Assembly (NCBI GenBank): GCA_046260445.1
Contig: JBHEPF010000178.1
Location: forward strand, 17,703-81,702
Source: F2B08 sp046260445
Lineage (GTDB): Bacteria; Actinomycetota; Actinomycetes; Actinomycetales; Dermatophilaceae
Direction of reading: 5' to 3'
Length of the DNA: 64,000 nt
Of this stretch, positions 41,087 through 49,753 are shown piece after piece; position 1 is the stretch's first letter, and each line of letters opens with the position of its first letter. The translations under genes and the position numbers were made by a program. A model generated the notes under the pieces. It was not told the origin of the DNA, searched no databases, and was given only the letters and a program-made list of their open reading frames with translations.

Positions 41087-42658
41087 TCAGCGACGCGACA
41101 GGAGCCGGCGCGCGCGCCCCGGCCACGGGCCGAGCCGGGAGGTGAGCGGGACGCTCCACACCCCGTGACCTGACCGGCCGAACCGGGAGAGCAGGTGGTC
41201 GGCGGCCTGGACTCCCGTCGTCGCGGCGCGCTCCATGAGAGCGACCGGGAGGTCGCAGCGCACGGCGTCACCCGCGAGGACCACACGGGCATCCGGAGTC
41301 GTCACCCCGGGGCGCTCCTCCCACGGGTCGAGGCCGACGAGCACGCAGTCGTCGCGCACGAGCAGCTCCTCGTGCACGATGGTCATCGCGGCGGTCTCCG
41401 GCCAGATCCGGCCCAGCTCGTGGCGCATCGTCTCGCGCAGCGCCTCGTGGGTGGACGGGTCGGCGGCGCTCGGCACGGCATACGCGTGGACCTCGACGAC
41501 GGCGCCCCCGGTGCGCGCCGCATACTCGCGCGCGTGCTCCTCGAACAGATGGACGGCGGAGACGTTGTCGACCGGACCGAAGTCGCTGGTGCCGAGGAAC
41601 GGCGGCCGGTCCGGGTCGAGCGGCTCAGCGGTCCAGAGCCGCCACACGACGAAGGCAGGGGCCGAGCGGACGCCGGCCACCTGGTCCCGCCAGCGCCGAC
41701 CGTCGGCGTCCTCGGCGAGACCGTCCAGGCCGGCGACGAGCCGGCGCAGGGCCGGGGGATCGAGGGCCAGCACCACTGCGTCGGCGTCGATCGAGCCGGT
41801 CGAGGTCTCGACGCGCACGCCGTCGTCGCTCCCCCGCACCGAGGTGACCTCGCTCCCACACCGGACGGTCGCGCCCCGCCGCTCGAGGTAGCCGCCCAGC
41901 GGCGCCCACAAGGTGGTGTCGTAGTCATCACCCGGGACGTCGAAGAGCAGCCCCTCTGAGGAGCCGACGAAGTAGGTGTGGAACATCGCGAGCAGCTCCG
42001 CCGCGGAGAACTCGGCCGGGTCGGCGAAGAAGCTGCGCGCGAACACCTCGAGCGCGAGGTGGCGCGCATCGTCCGGGAAGCGCAGGTCGTCGAGCAGCTC
42101 GGCCGCACTCTTGCCGTCGTACGTGGCGAACGTGCTCGGGAAGTCGACGTCCAGCAGGCCGAGCGCGGCCGGGATGTCCACCTGGCGCAGTCCGTCCAGG
42201 GTGAAGCTCGGGCTCTTGCGGACGAACTCGACGAGGTTCCACGGCGGGGTGCGGGGTATGCCGGCGAAGGAGTCGGACCCGCCGCCGTCCCGGATGAGCG
42301 GGTAGTCCTCCAGCGGGACGAGGGAGGACAGCTCGGGGTCGACCCGGCGCAGGAGCGACCGCAGGGTGTAGTACTGCCGGAAGAACGCGTGGAAGCCGCG
42401 GCTCATCTGGGCCGTGGAGCCGTCCGGGAGGGTGACCGGCCAGGCGGCGACCCGACCACCGAGGCGCTCCTCGCGCTCGAGGAGGGTGACCCGCACGTCG
42501 CGCTCGGCGAGCGCGGCCGCGGCGGCCAGGCCGGCGATGCCGCCGCCGACGACGACCACGTGCGGCTGGTGCCCGAGGTCGGTTCCGGTCGGTGCGGGCG
42601 GCGGGTGGAAGACGGCTCGCCGGTCCCGTCCGGGGCGGTATGCGGTGGGTCGTCTCAC
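41087..42658 (-). CDS. crtU: CrtU-like carotenoid ring desaturase/methyltransferase
   Basis: CrtU converts beta-rings of beta-carotene into aromatic rings (isorenieratene). The 523-aa protein has the FAD motif VVVVGGGIAGLAAAAALAE (about 26-44). MSRGFHAFFRQYYTLRSLL (about 83-101), IPRTPPWNLVEF and a C-terminal FAD motif VVLAGDAVR are as in actinobacterial CrtU. GTG at 42658 overlaps the methyltransferase stop as GTGA. It is last in the crt operon. Since no cyclase is encoded here, the true substrate could differ; phytoene-desaturase relatives are the alternative. Confidence 0.82.
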   Translation of the reverse strand: MRRPTAYRPGRDRRAVFHPPPAPTGTDLGHQPHVVVVGGGIAGLAAAAALAERDVRVTLLEREERLGGRVAAWPVTLPDGSTAQMSRGFHAFFRQYYTLRSLLRRVDPELSSLVPLEDYPLIRDGGGSDSFAGIPRTPPWNLVEFVRKSPSFTLDGLRQVDIPAALGLLDVDFPSTFATYDGKSAAELLDDLRFPDDARHLALEVFARSFFADPAEFSAAELLAMFHTYFVGSSEGLLFDVPGDDYDTTLWAPLGGYLERRGATVRCGSEVTSVRGSDDGVRVETSTGSIDADAVVLALDPPALRRLVAGLDGLAEDADGRRWRDQVAGVRSAPAFVVWRLWTAEPLDPDRPPFLGTSDFGPVDNVSAVHLFEEHAREYAARTGGAVVEVHAYAVPSAADPSTHEALRETMRHELGRIWPETAAMTIVHEELLVRDDCVLVGLDPWEERPGVTTPDARVVLAGDAVRCDLPVALMERAATTGVQAADHLLSRFGRSGHGVWSVPLTSRLGPWPGRARRLLSRR

Positions 42659-43389
42659 CGTGCCACCGCCGTCACGGTGTGGACCATGCCGCCTTGCCAG
42701 CCGCCGTGCCGGACGTGGTCGGTGTCGTGCAGGCCGGAACGGGTCAGTCGCTCCACGATCGTCGTGACGCTGTCGAAGTCGCGGACGCTGCGGTAGAGGT
42801 AGCGATGGAGGGGCACGTCGCTGCGCTTGATGGTTGCGAGCGGAATGATGACGCTGTGGCACACGACGGCCCACGCCGCCCGCGCCAGCGGTCGGTCGGC
42901 GACCGAGTAGTCGTGGATGGCGACCACTCCGCCGGGCGCCAGCACCCGAGCGATCTCGCGCACGACCGACTCCCGGTCGGGCACGTTGCGCAGCAGGTAT
43001 GCGGCAAGCACCGCGTCGAGGCTGGCGCTCGGCTGCGCGCAGAGCCACGCCAGCGCGTCCTGCTCGACGAAGCCGACCCCCTCCCGCCACTCCTTGGCCC
43101 GGGCCTCGGCGAGCATCCCGCTCGAGACATCCACTCCGGTCACCACGAGAGGTGCGCCCGAACGGGCCGCTGCGAACGCCTCGAGGAGCGCTGCCGTCGA
43201 GGCACCCGAGCCGCAGCCCAGGTCGGCGACCCGCAACGGTGCACTGCCTCGGTCGGGAGTCCGGGCGGCCAGCGCGTCCGCGGATCGGCGCAGCTGACCG
43301 TGGTAGCCGGGCGACAACGCAACCATGGCGTCGTAGGACGGCGCGGCGCGATCGAAGGCCGCCGTCAGCTTCCACTCTTCGGTGATCAT
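42655..43389 (-). CDS. SAM-dependent methyltransferase in the carotenoid cluster (CrtT-like)
   Basis: The 244-aa class I methyltransferase resembles UbiE/MenG. Motif I is VADLGCGSGASTAALLEAF (about 53-71), and the product-binding region VLAAYLLRNVPDRE is typical of ubiquinone/menaquinone methylases. In Streptomyces crt clusters a methyltransferase (CrtT) sits next to CrtU, and position here is the same. Its reaction is not established. ATG at 43389 overlaps the crtB-idi stop as ATGA, and its own stop overlaps the crtU start. Confidence 0.85.
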   Translation of the reverse strand: MITEEWKLTAAFDRAAPSYDAMVALSPGYHGQLRRSADALAARTPDRGSAPLRVADLGCGSGASTAALLEAFAAARSGAPLVVTGVDVSSGMLAEARAKEWREGVGFVEQDALAWLCAQPSASLDAVLAAYLLRNVPDRESVVREIARVLAPGGVVAIHDYSVADRPLARAAWAVVCHSVIIPLATIKRSDVPLHRYLYRSVRDFDSVTTIVERLTRSGLHDTDHVRHGGWQGGMVHTVTAVAR

Positions 43390-44915
43390 GCGGTCTCCTC
43401 GGTGGGGGGGCGGGCCGCGGGCGGCAGGAGATCCTCCGACGCGGTCGGCCAGGTTGGGGGGTCGGCGCCGAGCCGGACGAGTTCGGCGACCTGCTCGGCG
43501 CACCAAGGGGAGACCTCGCGTCGTCCGTGCAGGACATCGTCGCTGAACTGAGCCCACGGGACCCATTCGGCGTCATCGACCTCGCTCGGGTCGAGGTGCA
43601 GGTCGGTGCTCGAGGCGCGTGCCGCATACACCGGGCAGACCTCGTGCTCGACGAGTCCGCTGCTCGACGTCGCGCGGTATCGGAAGCCGGGGAGGACGAG
43701 TCGGGGCGCCTCGATCTGCACGCCCAGCTCACTCTCGACGCGCCGCCGCACCGCGTCGGCGAGGGGCTCGCTCGGCAGGGGATGCCCGCAGACGGAGTTC
43801 GTCACGACGGAGGGGAAGCTCGGCTTGCTCGCGGCTCGTCGGGTCACGAGCATCCGGTCGTGGTCGTCGACGATGTAGCACGAGAACGCGAGGTGCAGTG
43901 GGGTGTCGTCGTGGTGGACGGCCGACTTCGCGGCCCGCCCGATGGCCACGCCGCGCTCGTCGACGAGCACGACCGGCGCATCGTTCCAGGCCGCCGTGCT
44001 CGGTGGGGTCGCAGCGCGGTCCCGGCGCACGAGCGACATCGGCCTCGGATGCGTGAGCACTCTCGCCGCGAGACCGGCCTTGTGCCGGGTCGGCACCCGG
44101 TGGCGGCCGGTGAAGACGTCGTAGTCCGCGTCCTCGATGAGGTCGAGGATGCGGGGGTAGAGCACCCGTGCCGTTGCGACGCACCGCTGCGCGGCCCCGC
44201 CGAGGAGGGGTATGCCGAGGTCCGCCTCCCGGTACAGGCGGCGGTTGCGCTCGATCTCGAAGGCCATGAGCGCGCGCCAGGCGTCGTCGACGACCCGCGC
44301 CCTCGGATCGGCCCCGAACCGCCGGAGGTCCTCCTGGGGGACGTAGACCCGACCGCGGTCGAGGTCCTCACCGATGTCCCGCAGGAAGTTCGTCAGCTGG
44401 AACGCCAGGCCGAGGCTGCGCGCGCCGTCGCGGGCACCGGGAGCCGGCCGGAGGACGGGAAGCATCATCTCGCCGATGACGGCTGCGCTGCCCTCCATGT
44501 AGCCAAGCAGGTCTGCCCACGTCTCGTACTCGGTGACGGTGAGGTCCGCCCGCATCGCGCCGAAGAAGCGCTCGAAGCACTCCGGGTCGATCCGGGCCGC
44601 GCGGACCGAGGTGACGATCGCCAGCATGACCGGGTCCTCGCTGGTCCCGGCGTCGAGTGCGCTCCAGAAGCTCTGCTCGAACGTCTCGAGCTCGGCCGCG
44701 GTCTCCGGACCCGGGGTGGCTCCGGCATCGTCGACGATGTCGTCGGCGAGGCGAGCCAGCGCATACACCGCATAGACGTGGTGGCGCGACTGGCGCGGCA
44801 GCATCCGCGCACCCCAGTAGTAGGTCGTGCCGTTCTCACGGGTGATCTTGGCGCACCGCCGGTACCCAGCCGCCAGCGCGTCGGCGTCGGGCCGGCGGAT
44901 CGGGTGACTCGCCAC
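43386..44915 (-). CDS. crtB: Phytoene synthase fused to type I isopentenyl-diphosphate isomerase (CrtB-Idi)
   Basis: The protein has 509 aa and two enzymes. Residues about 1-300 are phytoene synthase, which condenses two geranylgeranyl diphosphates, with both Asp motifs: ADDIVDD (57-63) and RDIGEDLDRGR (179-189). Residues about 312-485 are a complete Nudix-type IPP isomerase. LAFSCYIVDDHDRMLVTRRA, the catalytic Cys in TNSVCGHP (376) and the catalytic-Glu region VEHEVCPVYAAR align closely with E. coli Idi. The join is in frame with a short linker and no internal start with a ribosome site. I know of separate idi and crtB genes in related clusters but not of this fusion. The gap to crtI is 3 bp. 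Confidence 0.95.
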   Translation of the reverse strand: MASHPIRRPDADALAAGYRRCAKITRENGTTYYWGARMLPRQSRHHVYAVYALARLADDIVDDAGATPGPETAAELETFEQSFWSALDAGTSEDPVMLAIVTSVRAARIDPECFERFFGAMRADLTVTEYETWADLLGYMEGSAAVIGEMMLPVLRPAPGARDGARSLGLAFQLTNFLRDIGEDLDRGRVYVPQEDLRRFGADPRARVVDDAWRALMAFEIERNRRLYREADLGIPLLGGAAQRCVATARVLYPRILDLIEDADYDVFTGRHRVPTRHKAGLAARVLTHPRPMSLVRRDRAATPPSTAAWNDAPVVLVDERGVAIGRAAKSAVHHDDTPLHLAFSCYIVDDHDRMLVTRRAASKPSFPSVVTNSVCGHPLPSEPLADAVRRRVESELGVQIEAPRLVLPGFRYRATSSSGLVEHEVCPVYAARASSTDLHLDPSEVDDAEWVPWAQFSDDVLHGRREVSPWCAEQVAELVRLGADPPTWPTASEDLLPPAARPPTEETA

Positions 44916-44918
44916 CGC

Positions 44919-46394
44919 TCAGCGCATCCCGCGCGCGTAGTCCGCGACCCGTTCCGCCGCGAGGCGTCCGCTGATGAGCACCATCGGGATGCCGACGCCG
45001 GGAGTGGTGCCGCTGCCGGCGAAGACGAGACCGGGGACCTTGCGCTCGTGGTTCGCCGGACGGAACGGCCCGGACTGGAAGAACGTGTGGGCGAGCGCGA
45101 ACGGAGTGCCGAGGTGCATACCCATACTTTCCCAGTCATCCGGCGTGACGAGGGCCTCGACCTCGATATCTGTGGGATATCCCCCTTCGTCGAGCATCGT
45201 GTACAGCCGCTCGCGCAGGGCGGGCCCCTCGTTCGACCAGTCGATCCCGGCGCCGGTGTGCGGCACCGGCTCCAGGACGTACATCGCGGTCTTGCCCTCG
45301 GGAGCCGCCTCGGGGTCGCTCATGCTCGGGACCGTGACGAGCCGGGACGGGTCGGGCATGAGGGTGCCGCGGCCGATCAGCGCGTCGAAGGACTGCGACC
45401 ACTCGCGACCGAAGTGGATGTTGTGGTGCCGCACCTGGGGGCCGGGCCGCCCGTTGGCGCCGACGTGCCAGACGACTGCGGACGGAGAGTAGGCGCCCTT
45501 GCGCAGCCGCCGGGGGGCCTTGAGGTCCGGAAGAAGCCGGTCGTATGCGACGGGCAGGTCGAGCGTGCACACGACGGCGTCCGCGTGGATGCGCTCACCG
45601 TCGGCGGTGCGTACCCCGGAGACCGCGCCGTCGGAGCGGCGGAGGATGGCCTCGACGGTCACCCCGGTGTGCACCTCGGCCCCGCCCCGTTCCGCGGCGG
45701 TCTGCATCGCGCGGGGGATGGCGTGCATGCCGCCCTCGGGATAGAAGACCCCTCGCACGGTGTCCATATACGTGATGACGGCGAGGACGGCGCGGGCGTC
45801 GGCCGGGGCGACCCCCGCATACAGGGCCTGGAAGCTGAAGATCTTCGTGAGCCGGTCGTCGGTGAAGAAGGACGACACCGCCCGGTCGAGGCTGCTGAGC
45901 CCGCCGAGTCGGAGCAGGCGGGCGGCGAGGACCGGTTTGCGGACCAGGTCGAGCACGGAGTCGAGGTTGGTGTTGACGAACGGCTCGAACTCGACCTCGT
46001 AGAGCTCCGTGAGCCAGGCGATGAACCGGTCGAAGCCCTCGGCGTTGGCGGCACCGTAACCCGTTTCGATGCGCTGGCGGAGCACCGCCATGTCGGCGCT
46101 GATCTCGAGCTCGGTGCCGTCGTGGTAGACCGCCCGGTAGGCCGGGTCGAGACGGTGCATCGTGAGGAGCTGCTCCGGATCGGAGCCGGCGGCGCGGATC
46201 GGGTCGTCGAGGAGCTCCGGCATGGTCATGACGACCGGGCCGGTGTCGAAGCGGAAGCCGCCGAGGTCGAGCCGGTTGCCCCGACCCCCGACGAGCGGGT
46301 CGCGTTCGAGGACCACGACGTCGTGCCCTGCCCCGACGAGGTAGCAGGCGGCGGAGAGGCCGGCGAGGCCGGCCCCGATGACGATGGTGCGCAC
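44919..46394 (-). CDS. crtI: Phytoene desaturase
   Basis: The 491-aa FAD enzyme introduces double bonds into phytoene to give lycopene or a related polyene. The FAD motif TIVIGAGLAGLSAACYLV (3-20) and GGRGNRLDLGGFRFDTGPVV are CrtI-type. The C-terminal signature LVFAGSGTTPGVGIPMVLIS (about 456-475) is diagnostic. Length is usual. It is second to crtE in the operon (8-bp gap) and followed by crtB-idi after 3 bp. Confidence 0.97.
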   Translation of the reverse strand: MRTIVIGAGLAGLSAACYLVGAGHDVVVLERDPLVGGRGNRLDLGGFRFDTGPVVMTMPELLDDPIRAAGSDPEQLLTMHRLDPAYRAVYHDGTELEISADMAVLRQRIETGYGAANAEGFDRFIAWLTELYEVEFEPFVNTNLDSVLDLVRKPVLAARLLRLGGLSSLDRAVSSFFTDDRLTKIFSFQALYAGVAPADARAVLAVITYMDTVRGVFYPEGGMHAIPRAMQTAAERGGAEVHTGVTVEAILRRSDGAVSGVRTADGERIHADAVVCTLDLPVAYDRLLPDLKAPRRLRKGAYSPSAVVWHVGANGRPGPQVRHHNIHFGREWSQSFDALIGRGTLMPDPSRLVTVPSMSDPEAAPEGKTAMYVLEPVPHTGAGIDWSNEGPALRERLYTMLDEGGYPTDIEVEALVTPDDWESMGMHLGTPFALAHTFFQSGPFRPANHERKVPGLVFAGSGTTPGVGIPMVLISGRLAAERVADYARGMR

Positions 46395-46402
46395 GAGATC
46401 TC

Positions 46403-47524
46403 CTAGAGGGATCGCCAGGCGATGGACTGAGCGACGGCGTCGAGCTCGGACTGGACGGCGGGGTCACCGGGCAGGCGGCACGCGGCGGCGTGGGCGGCGC
46501 GGACGAGGCCGTCGATCTCCTCCTCCGCCCGGGCGAGCACGCCGCTCGCCCGCATGGCCTCGGCCAGGTCGGTCACCTGTTCGGATTTCAGGTCCCCGGC
46601 GGTGCACCGTTGCAGGAGGGCCCGGTGCTGGTCGGGGAGGAGCGTCTCGGCCCAGACGAGCAGGGCGGTGGGCTTGCCGCCGAGCAGGTCGTCGCCGGCA
46701 GGCTTGCCGGTGACCTCCGGGTCGCCCCACACCCCGATGATGTCGTCGCGCAGGCCGAACGCGTCGCCGACGAGGTCGCCCCACTCGGTGAGCGGGTCGA
46801 GCACCTCGCGGGTGGCGCCCGCGACGAGGGCGCCGAGCTGAAGCGGCCGAGTGACGGTGTAGCGCCCGGTCTTGAGCCGACTGATCCGGCGCGCCGTCGC
46901 GTGGTCGTGGCTGCGGTCCGCCGCGTGGGTGATGTCGAGGAGCTGGCCCTCGACGAGCTCGAGGGTCATCAGCCGCCAGGCGCGGCTCACGGCGGGGCCG
47001 GCGCCGAGCCCGAGCAGGGTCGCCTCGCTGAGGGCCAGATCCCCGACCAGGGTGGCGACCGCGTCGCCGAAGTGAGCGGGGTCGCCCAGGCCGCCGTGGC
47101 GCTGGTGCGCCTCGGACGCGACGACGTGCAGGGTCGGACGACCGCGACGGGTGTCGGACCGGTCCATGACGTCGTCCTGGATGAGGGCGAACAGGTGGAG
47201 CAGCTCGAGCGCGGCGCCGAGCCGGGCGAGCGCGTCCGCTGTGTCGGTCGTGGGGCCTCCGGCGACGACCCACCCCCAGTGGGCGAGCAGCGGCCGCACG
47301 CGCTTGCCGTGGTTGGCGCTGCGCTCGGCGAGCTCCCGGACGGCATCCACGCCCAGTCCCGCAGTGGTCGGCTCGCCGCCCGGGTCTCGGGCACCTGCCT
47401 CGCCGAGCAGCGCCGTCATCTCGGCGAAGGTGCGCTCGAGAACGTCATCGACGGCGCGGAAGGTCGCCTCGGGGTCGACGATGTCCTCGATCCCCGACGG
47501 TGACGGGTCGGTCCGGTGCTGCAT
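46403..47524 (-). CDS. crtE: Geranylgeranyl diphosphate synthase
   Basis: The 373-aa polyprenyl synthetase elongates farnesyl to geranylgeranyl diphosphate. The first Asp-rich motif is ALIQDDVMDRSDTRRGRPT (DDxxD, about 117-135), and the second is LRDDIIGVWGD. LLGGKPTALLVWAE also fits. ATG at 47524 follows the SDR stop by 2 bp. Product length (C20 versus others) is inferred from the crt neighbours. Confidence 0.95.
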   Translation of the reverse strand: MQHRTDPSPSGIEDIVDPEATFRAVDDVLERTFAEMTALLGEAGARDPGGEPTTAGLGVDAVRELAERSANHGKRVRPLLAHWGWVVAGGPTTDTADALARLGAALELLHLFALIQDDVMDRSDTRRGRPTLHVVASEAHQRHGGLGDPAHFGDAVATLVGDLALSEATLLGLGAGPAVSRAWRLMTLELVEGQLLDITHAADRSHDHATARRISRLKTGRYTVTRPLQLGALVAGATREVLDPLTEWGDLVGDAFGLRDDIIGVWGDPEVTGKPAGDDLLGGKPTALLVWAETLLPDQHRALLQRCTAGDLKSEQVTDLAEAMRASGVLARAEEEIDGLVRAAHAAACRLPGDPAVQSELDAVAQSIAWRSL

Positions 47525-47526
47525 GG

Positions 47527-48471
47527 TCAGTCTTCGGCCTTCGGAATCGGTCGGATGGAGCCCTCGAGGAGATCGAAGCGGACGTCCGTGAGCTCCTCGC
47601 TCACCTGCCACAACGCCTCTGCGAGGTCCTGGTCACGGGCAAGGGGGCTCATCGCGGCAGGACCGATCGACCCTCGCGACTCGCCGAGACTGGTCGGCCC
47701 GGTGTAGCTGCCCGGCTCGGCGACGGTCGCCGCGTAGAGCGTGGACTCGGCCCCGTCGGCGGCGCCCGGCAGCAGCAGCCGCGCGATCGGACCGCTCAGT
47801 GCGCCGAGCAAGGGGATCGAGCCCAGGCCGTCGGGGCTCGCGACGAGGTTCGTGGCGGTGACGCCCGGGTGAGCGGCGGTCGAGGTGAGGGCCGAGCCGG
47901 CGGCGCTCGCCCGGCGCTGCAGCTCCAGGGCGAAGAGGAGGTTGGCGAGCTTGCTGTTGCCGTAGCTCGCCTGCGGGGAGTAGCGGCCGATCCGGTTGCC
48001 GTCCACGACAGTGCGGCCACCACCTCGGTGGGCGAGCGACGAGACGGTGGTCACCCGTGGCGCGGGCGTGGCCAGGAGGTGGCGAAGGAGCAGGCCGGTG
48101 AGCGCGAAGTGGCCGAGGTGGTTGGTCTGGAACTGCAGCTCGTGGCCGTCGTCGGTGTGCCTGCGCCGGGGCGGCGACATGACGCCGGCGTTGTTGACGA
48201 GCAGGTCGAGCGGCTCGTCGATCAGCTCCGCGCAGGCACGGACGGAGTCCAGCGACGACAGGTCGAGCGGCACGACGCGGGCCCGTTCGCCCAGCTCGGC
48301 GGCAAGCTCGGCTCCAGCGTCGACATTGCGCACGGCCAGCAGGACCCGCGCCCCGTGGCGAGCCAGCTCGGTGGCGGTGACCCGGCCGATGCCGGAGGTC
48401 GCGCCCGTGACGACTGCGGTCCGCCCGGTGAGGTCGGGGAGGTCTGCGGCTCTCCAGCGCTTCGCGGTCAT
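47527..48471 (-). CDS. Short-chain dehydrogenase/reductase, first gene of the carotenoid operon
   Basis: The 314-aa SDR is of the retinol-dehydrogenase/protochlorophyllide-reductase-like type. TGATSGIGRVTATELARHGA (about 24-43), LLVNNAGVM, SSLAHRGG and YGNSK (Tyr/Lys pair) are present. It is fused by tight spacing (2 bp) to crtE, so a role in carotenoid modification is possible but not shown. ATG at 48471 lies 7 nt after TAGCGT (48479-48484, minus), a leaderless start that would drive the whole six-gene operon. Confidence 0.88.
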   Translation of the reverse strand: MTAKRWRAADLPDLTGRTAVVTGATSGIGRVTATELARHGARVLLAVRNVDAGAELAAELGERARVVPLDLSSLDSVRACAELIDEPLDLLVNNAGVMSPPRRRHTDDGHELQFQTNHLGHFALTGLLLRHLLATPAPRVTTVSSLAHRGGGRTVVDGNRIGRYSPQASYGNSKLANLLFALELQRRASAAGSALTSTAAHPGVTATNLVASPDGLGSIPLLGALSGPIARLLLPGAADGAESTLYAATVAEPGSYTGPTSLGESRGSIGPAAMSPLARDQDLAEALWQVSEELTDVRFDLLEGSIRPIPKAED

Positions 48472-48478
48472 GCCTGGG

Positions 48479-48501
48479 ACGCTAGCACCGTCGCATAGTC
48501 T
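48479..48501. promoter_or_regulatory. Back-to-back leaderless promoters between the crt operon and the 385-aa gene
   Basis: The intergenic gap is only 37 bp. TAGCGT (48479-48484, minus strand) stands 7 nt from the SDR start and TAGTCT (48496-48501, plus strand) 7 nt from ATG 48509. Each promoter's -35 region must lie within the opposite gene's -10 or coding sequence, so the two probably compete. Confidence 0.55.
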
Positions 48502-48508
48502 GATTTGC

Positions 48509-49666
48509 ATGCCGTCCGTGCCCCGCCGTCCGCGTCCGCGCGTGCCGCGGCCCCCGGGCCCGGCTCAGGTGACGGAGATGGTCGGCCATCTCGCCCGTCT
48601 CGCATCCCGCAAAGTCGAGCGGGACTACACCGGGTGGACCGGTCCGGAGGTGCTCGCCGACCTGCGCGACGGCGATCCCACCGGTCCGCCGGTGCGCCGC
48701 ACGGGGCACCAGGTGGTCGCGCGGATCAACGCCCTCTCGGGCTCACTCCCCGCAGAAGCGGTCGTCCTGGGGAGGGCGATCACGGACACGGCTCCGCCCC
48801 TCGGCGACCCGACGAGCCCAGCGCTTCGGGACCTGCTCGGCCGGTACGTGCCGGAGAGCCTCGACGCCTATGTCGCCTCGACCCGGCGGGGCCCCCACAC
48901 GCCCGCCCAGGAGCTGCTCCTCACCCAGCTGCGGCTCCTCTTCGACGTGGCCCATCACATCGAGCGTGCCGAGAACGAGCACGACGAGCAGGCCCTGGTC
49001 ATCCAGGCCCGGTTCCTGCGAGAGCGCTTCGCGGAGGTCAGCCGCAGCAACGACCTCGACGTGGGGGGCGGCCGTGGGCCCGCACCCAAGCGCCCGGTGG
49101 CGCCCCGCCCGGTCCCGACCCAGCCCGCCTTCGAGCACGGACGCTCGTTCCTCCACCCGCTCCGCGAGCCCGTCGTCCTCATCCCGCTCGCCGACGGTGG
49201 CGGACCGAGCCTGCGCATCCGGCTGGCCCTCCCCAAGGGATATGCGGCCCGCCTGGGGGTCGTGACCGAGCAGCCGAGCGGGACGACGGCGTTCGCGCAG
49301 AAGGCCACCCGCCGGATGCTCGCGCCGAGACGCTCGACGGGGTTCACCTCATCGCAGACCGACCTCACCCTGCGCGTCGACCTGGCGCGGGAGCGGCGGG
49401 TGCTGCTCTACGCATACGGAATGGGTGGGCGACCGCTGGAGACGACCACCTTCGTCACCACCGGCAGCGACTCCTCGATCGAGCTGTCGACCGTGCTTCT
49501 CGGGCGCCGGGCCCACGGCCTGGCCGTCATCGCCGGCGGCCTGCTCACGCCGGAGGGTCTCGTGCTGCGCAACGAGGGCACCGTCTGGTCCGATCTGCGC
49601 AGCGCGTGCGCGGCCTACGACGTGCGCCGCATCAGCTGGCTCGATGCCCACACGCCGTTCGTCTAG
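48509..49666 (+). CDS. Protein of unknown function
   Basis: The product has 385 aa and is not recognised. A basic, Pro-rich start (MPSVPRRPRPRVPRPPGP) leads into a helical region (about 20-190) with ELLLTQLRLLFDVAHHIERAEN. A Pro-rich hinge (about 195-215) and a beta-rich C-terminal half with RRVLLYAYGMGGRPLETT follow. There is no signal peptide or membrane helix. ATG at 48509 is leaderless-like, 7 nt after TAGTCT. Opposite orientation to the crt operon and independent of the downstream CNNM genes suggest a single-gene unit. Confidence 0.75.
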   Translation: MPSVPRRPRPRVPRPPGPAQVTEMVGHLARLASRKVERDYTGWTGPEVLADLRDGDPTGPPVRRTGHQVVARINALSGSLPAEAVVLGRAITDTAPPLGDPTSPALRDLLGRYVPESLDAYVASTRRGPHTPAQELLLTQLRLLFDVAHHIERAENEHDEQALVIQARFLRERFAEVSRSNDLDVGGGRGPAPKRPVAPRPVPTQPAFEHGRSFLHPLREPVVLIPLADGGGPSLRIRLALPKGYAARLGVVTEQPSGTTAFAQKATRRMLAPRRSTGFTSSQTDLTLRVDLARERRVLLYAYGMGGRPLETTTFVTTGSDSSIELSTVLLGRRAHGLAVIAGGLLTPEGLVLRNEGTVWSDLRSACAAYDVRRISWLDAHTPFV

Positions 49667-49702
49667 GTGGCACCGCGCCTGGATGACCGTAGAGTGTTCG
49701 CC

Positions 49703-49753
49703 ATGTCACCCCGATTACCCGTGACGCCTAGGGTGGTCCGAGTCCTGCAATGA
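49703..49753 (+). CDS. Putative leaderless leader peptide (16 aa) overlapping the first CNNM gene
   Basis: TAGAGT at 49690-49695 lies 7 nt before ATG at 49703. The ORF reads MSPRLPVTPRVVRVLQ and ends with TGA at 49751-49753, overlapping the CNNM start ATG (49750) as ATGA. It holds a TTA leucine codon, rare in DNA this GC-rich, and three Arg and four Val codons. The ATG at 49750 has no ribosome-binding site of its own, so re-initiation after the leader is likely. Confidence 0.55.
   Translation: MSPRLPVTPRVVRVLQ

Noticed and set aside
43527..46406. 959-codon open frame on the plus strand opposite crtB-idi and crtI
   Set aside because: Antisense shadow; codon positions mirror the true genes and no family is recognisable.
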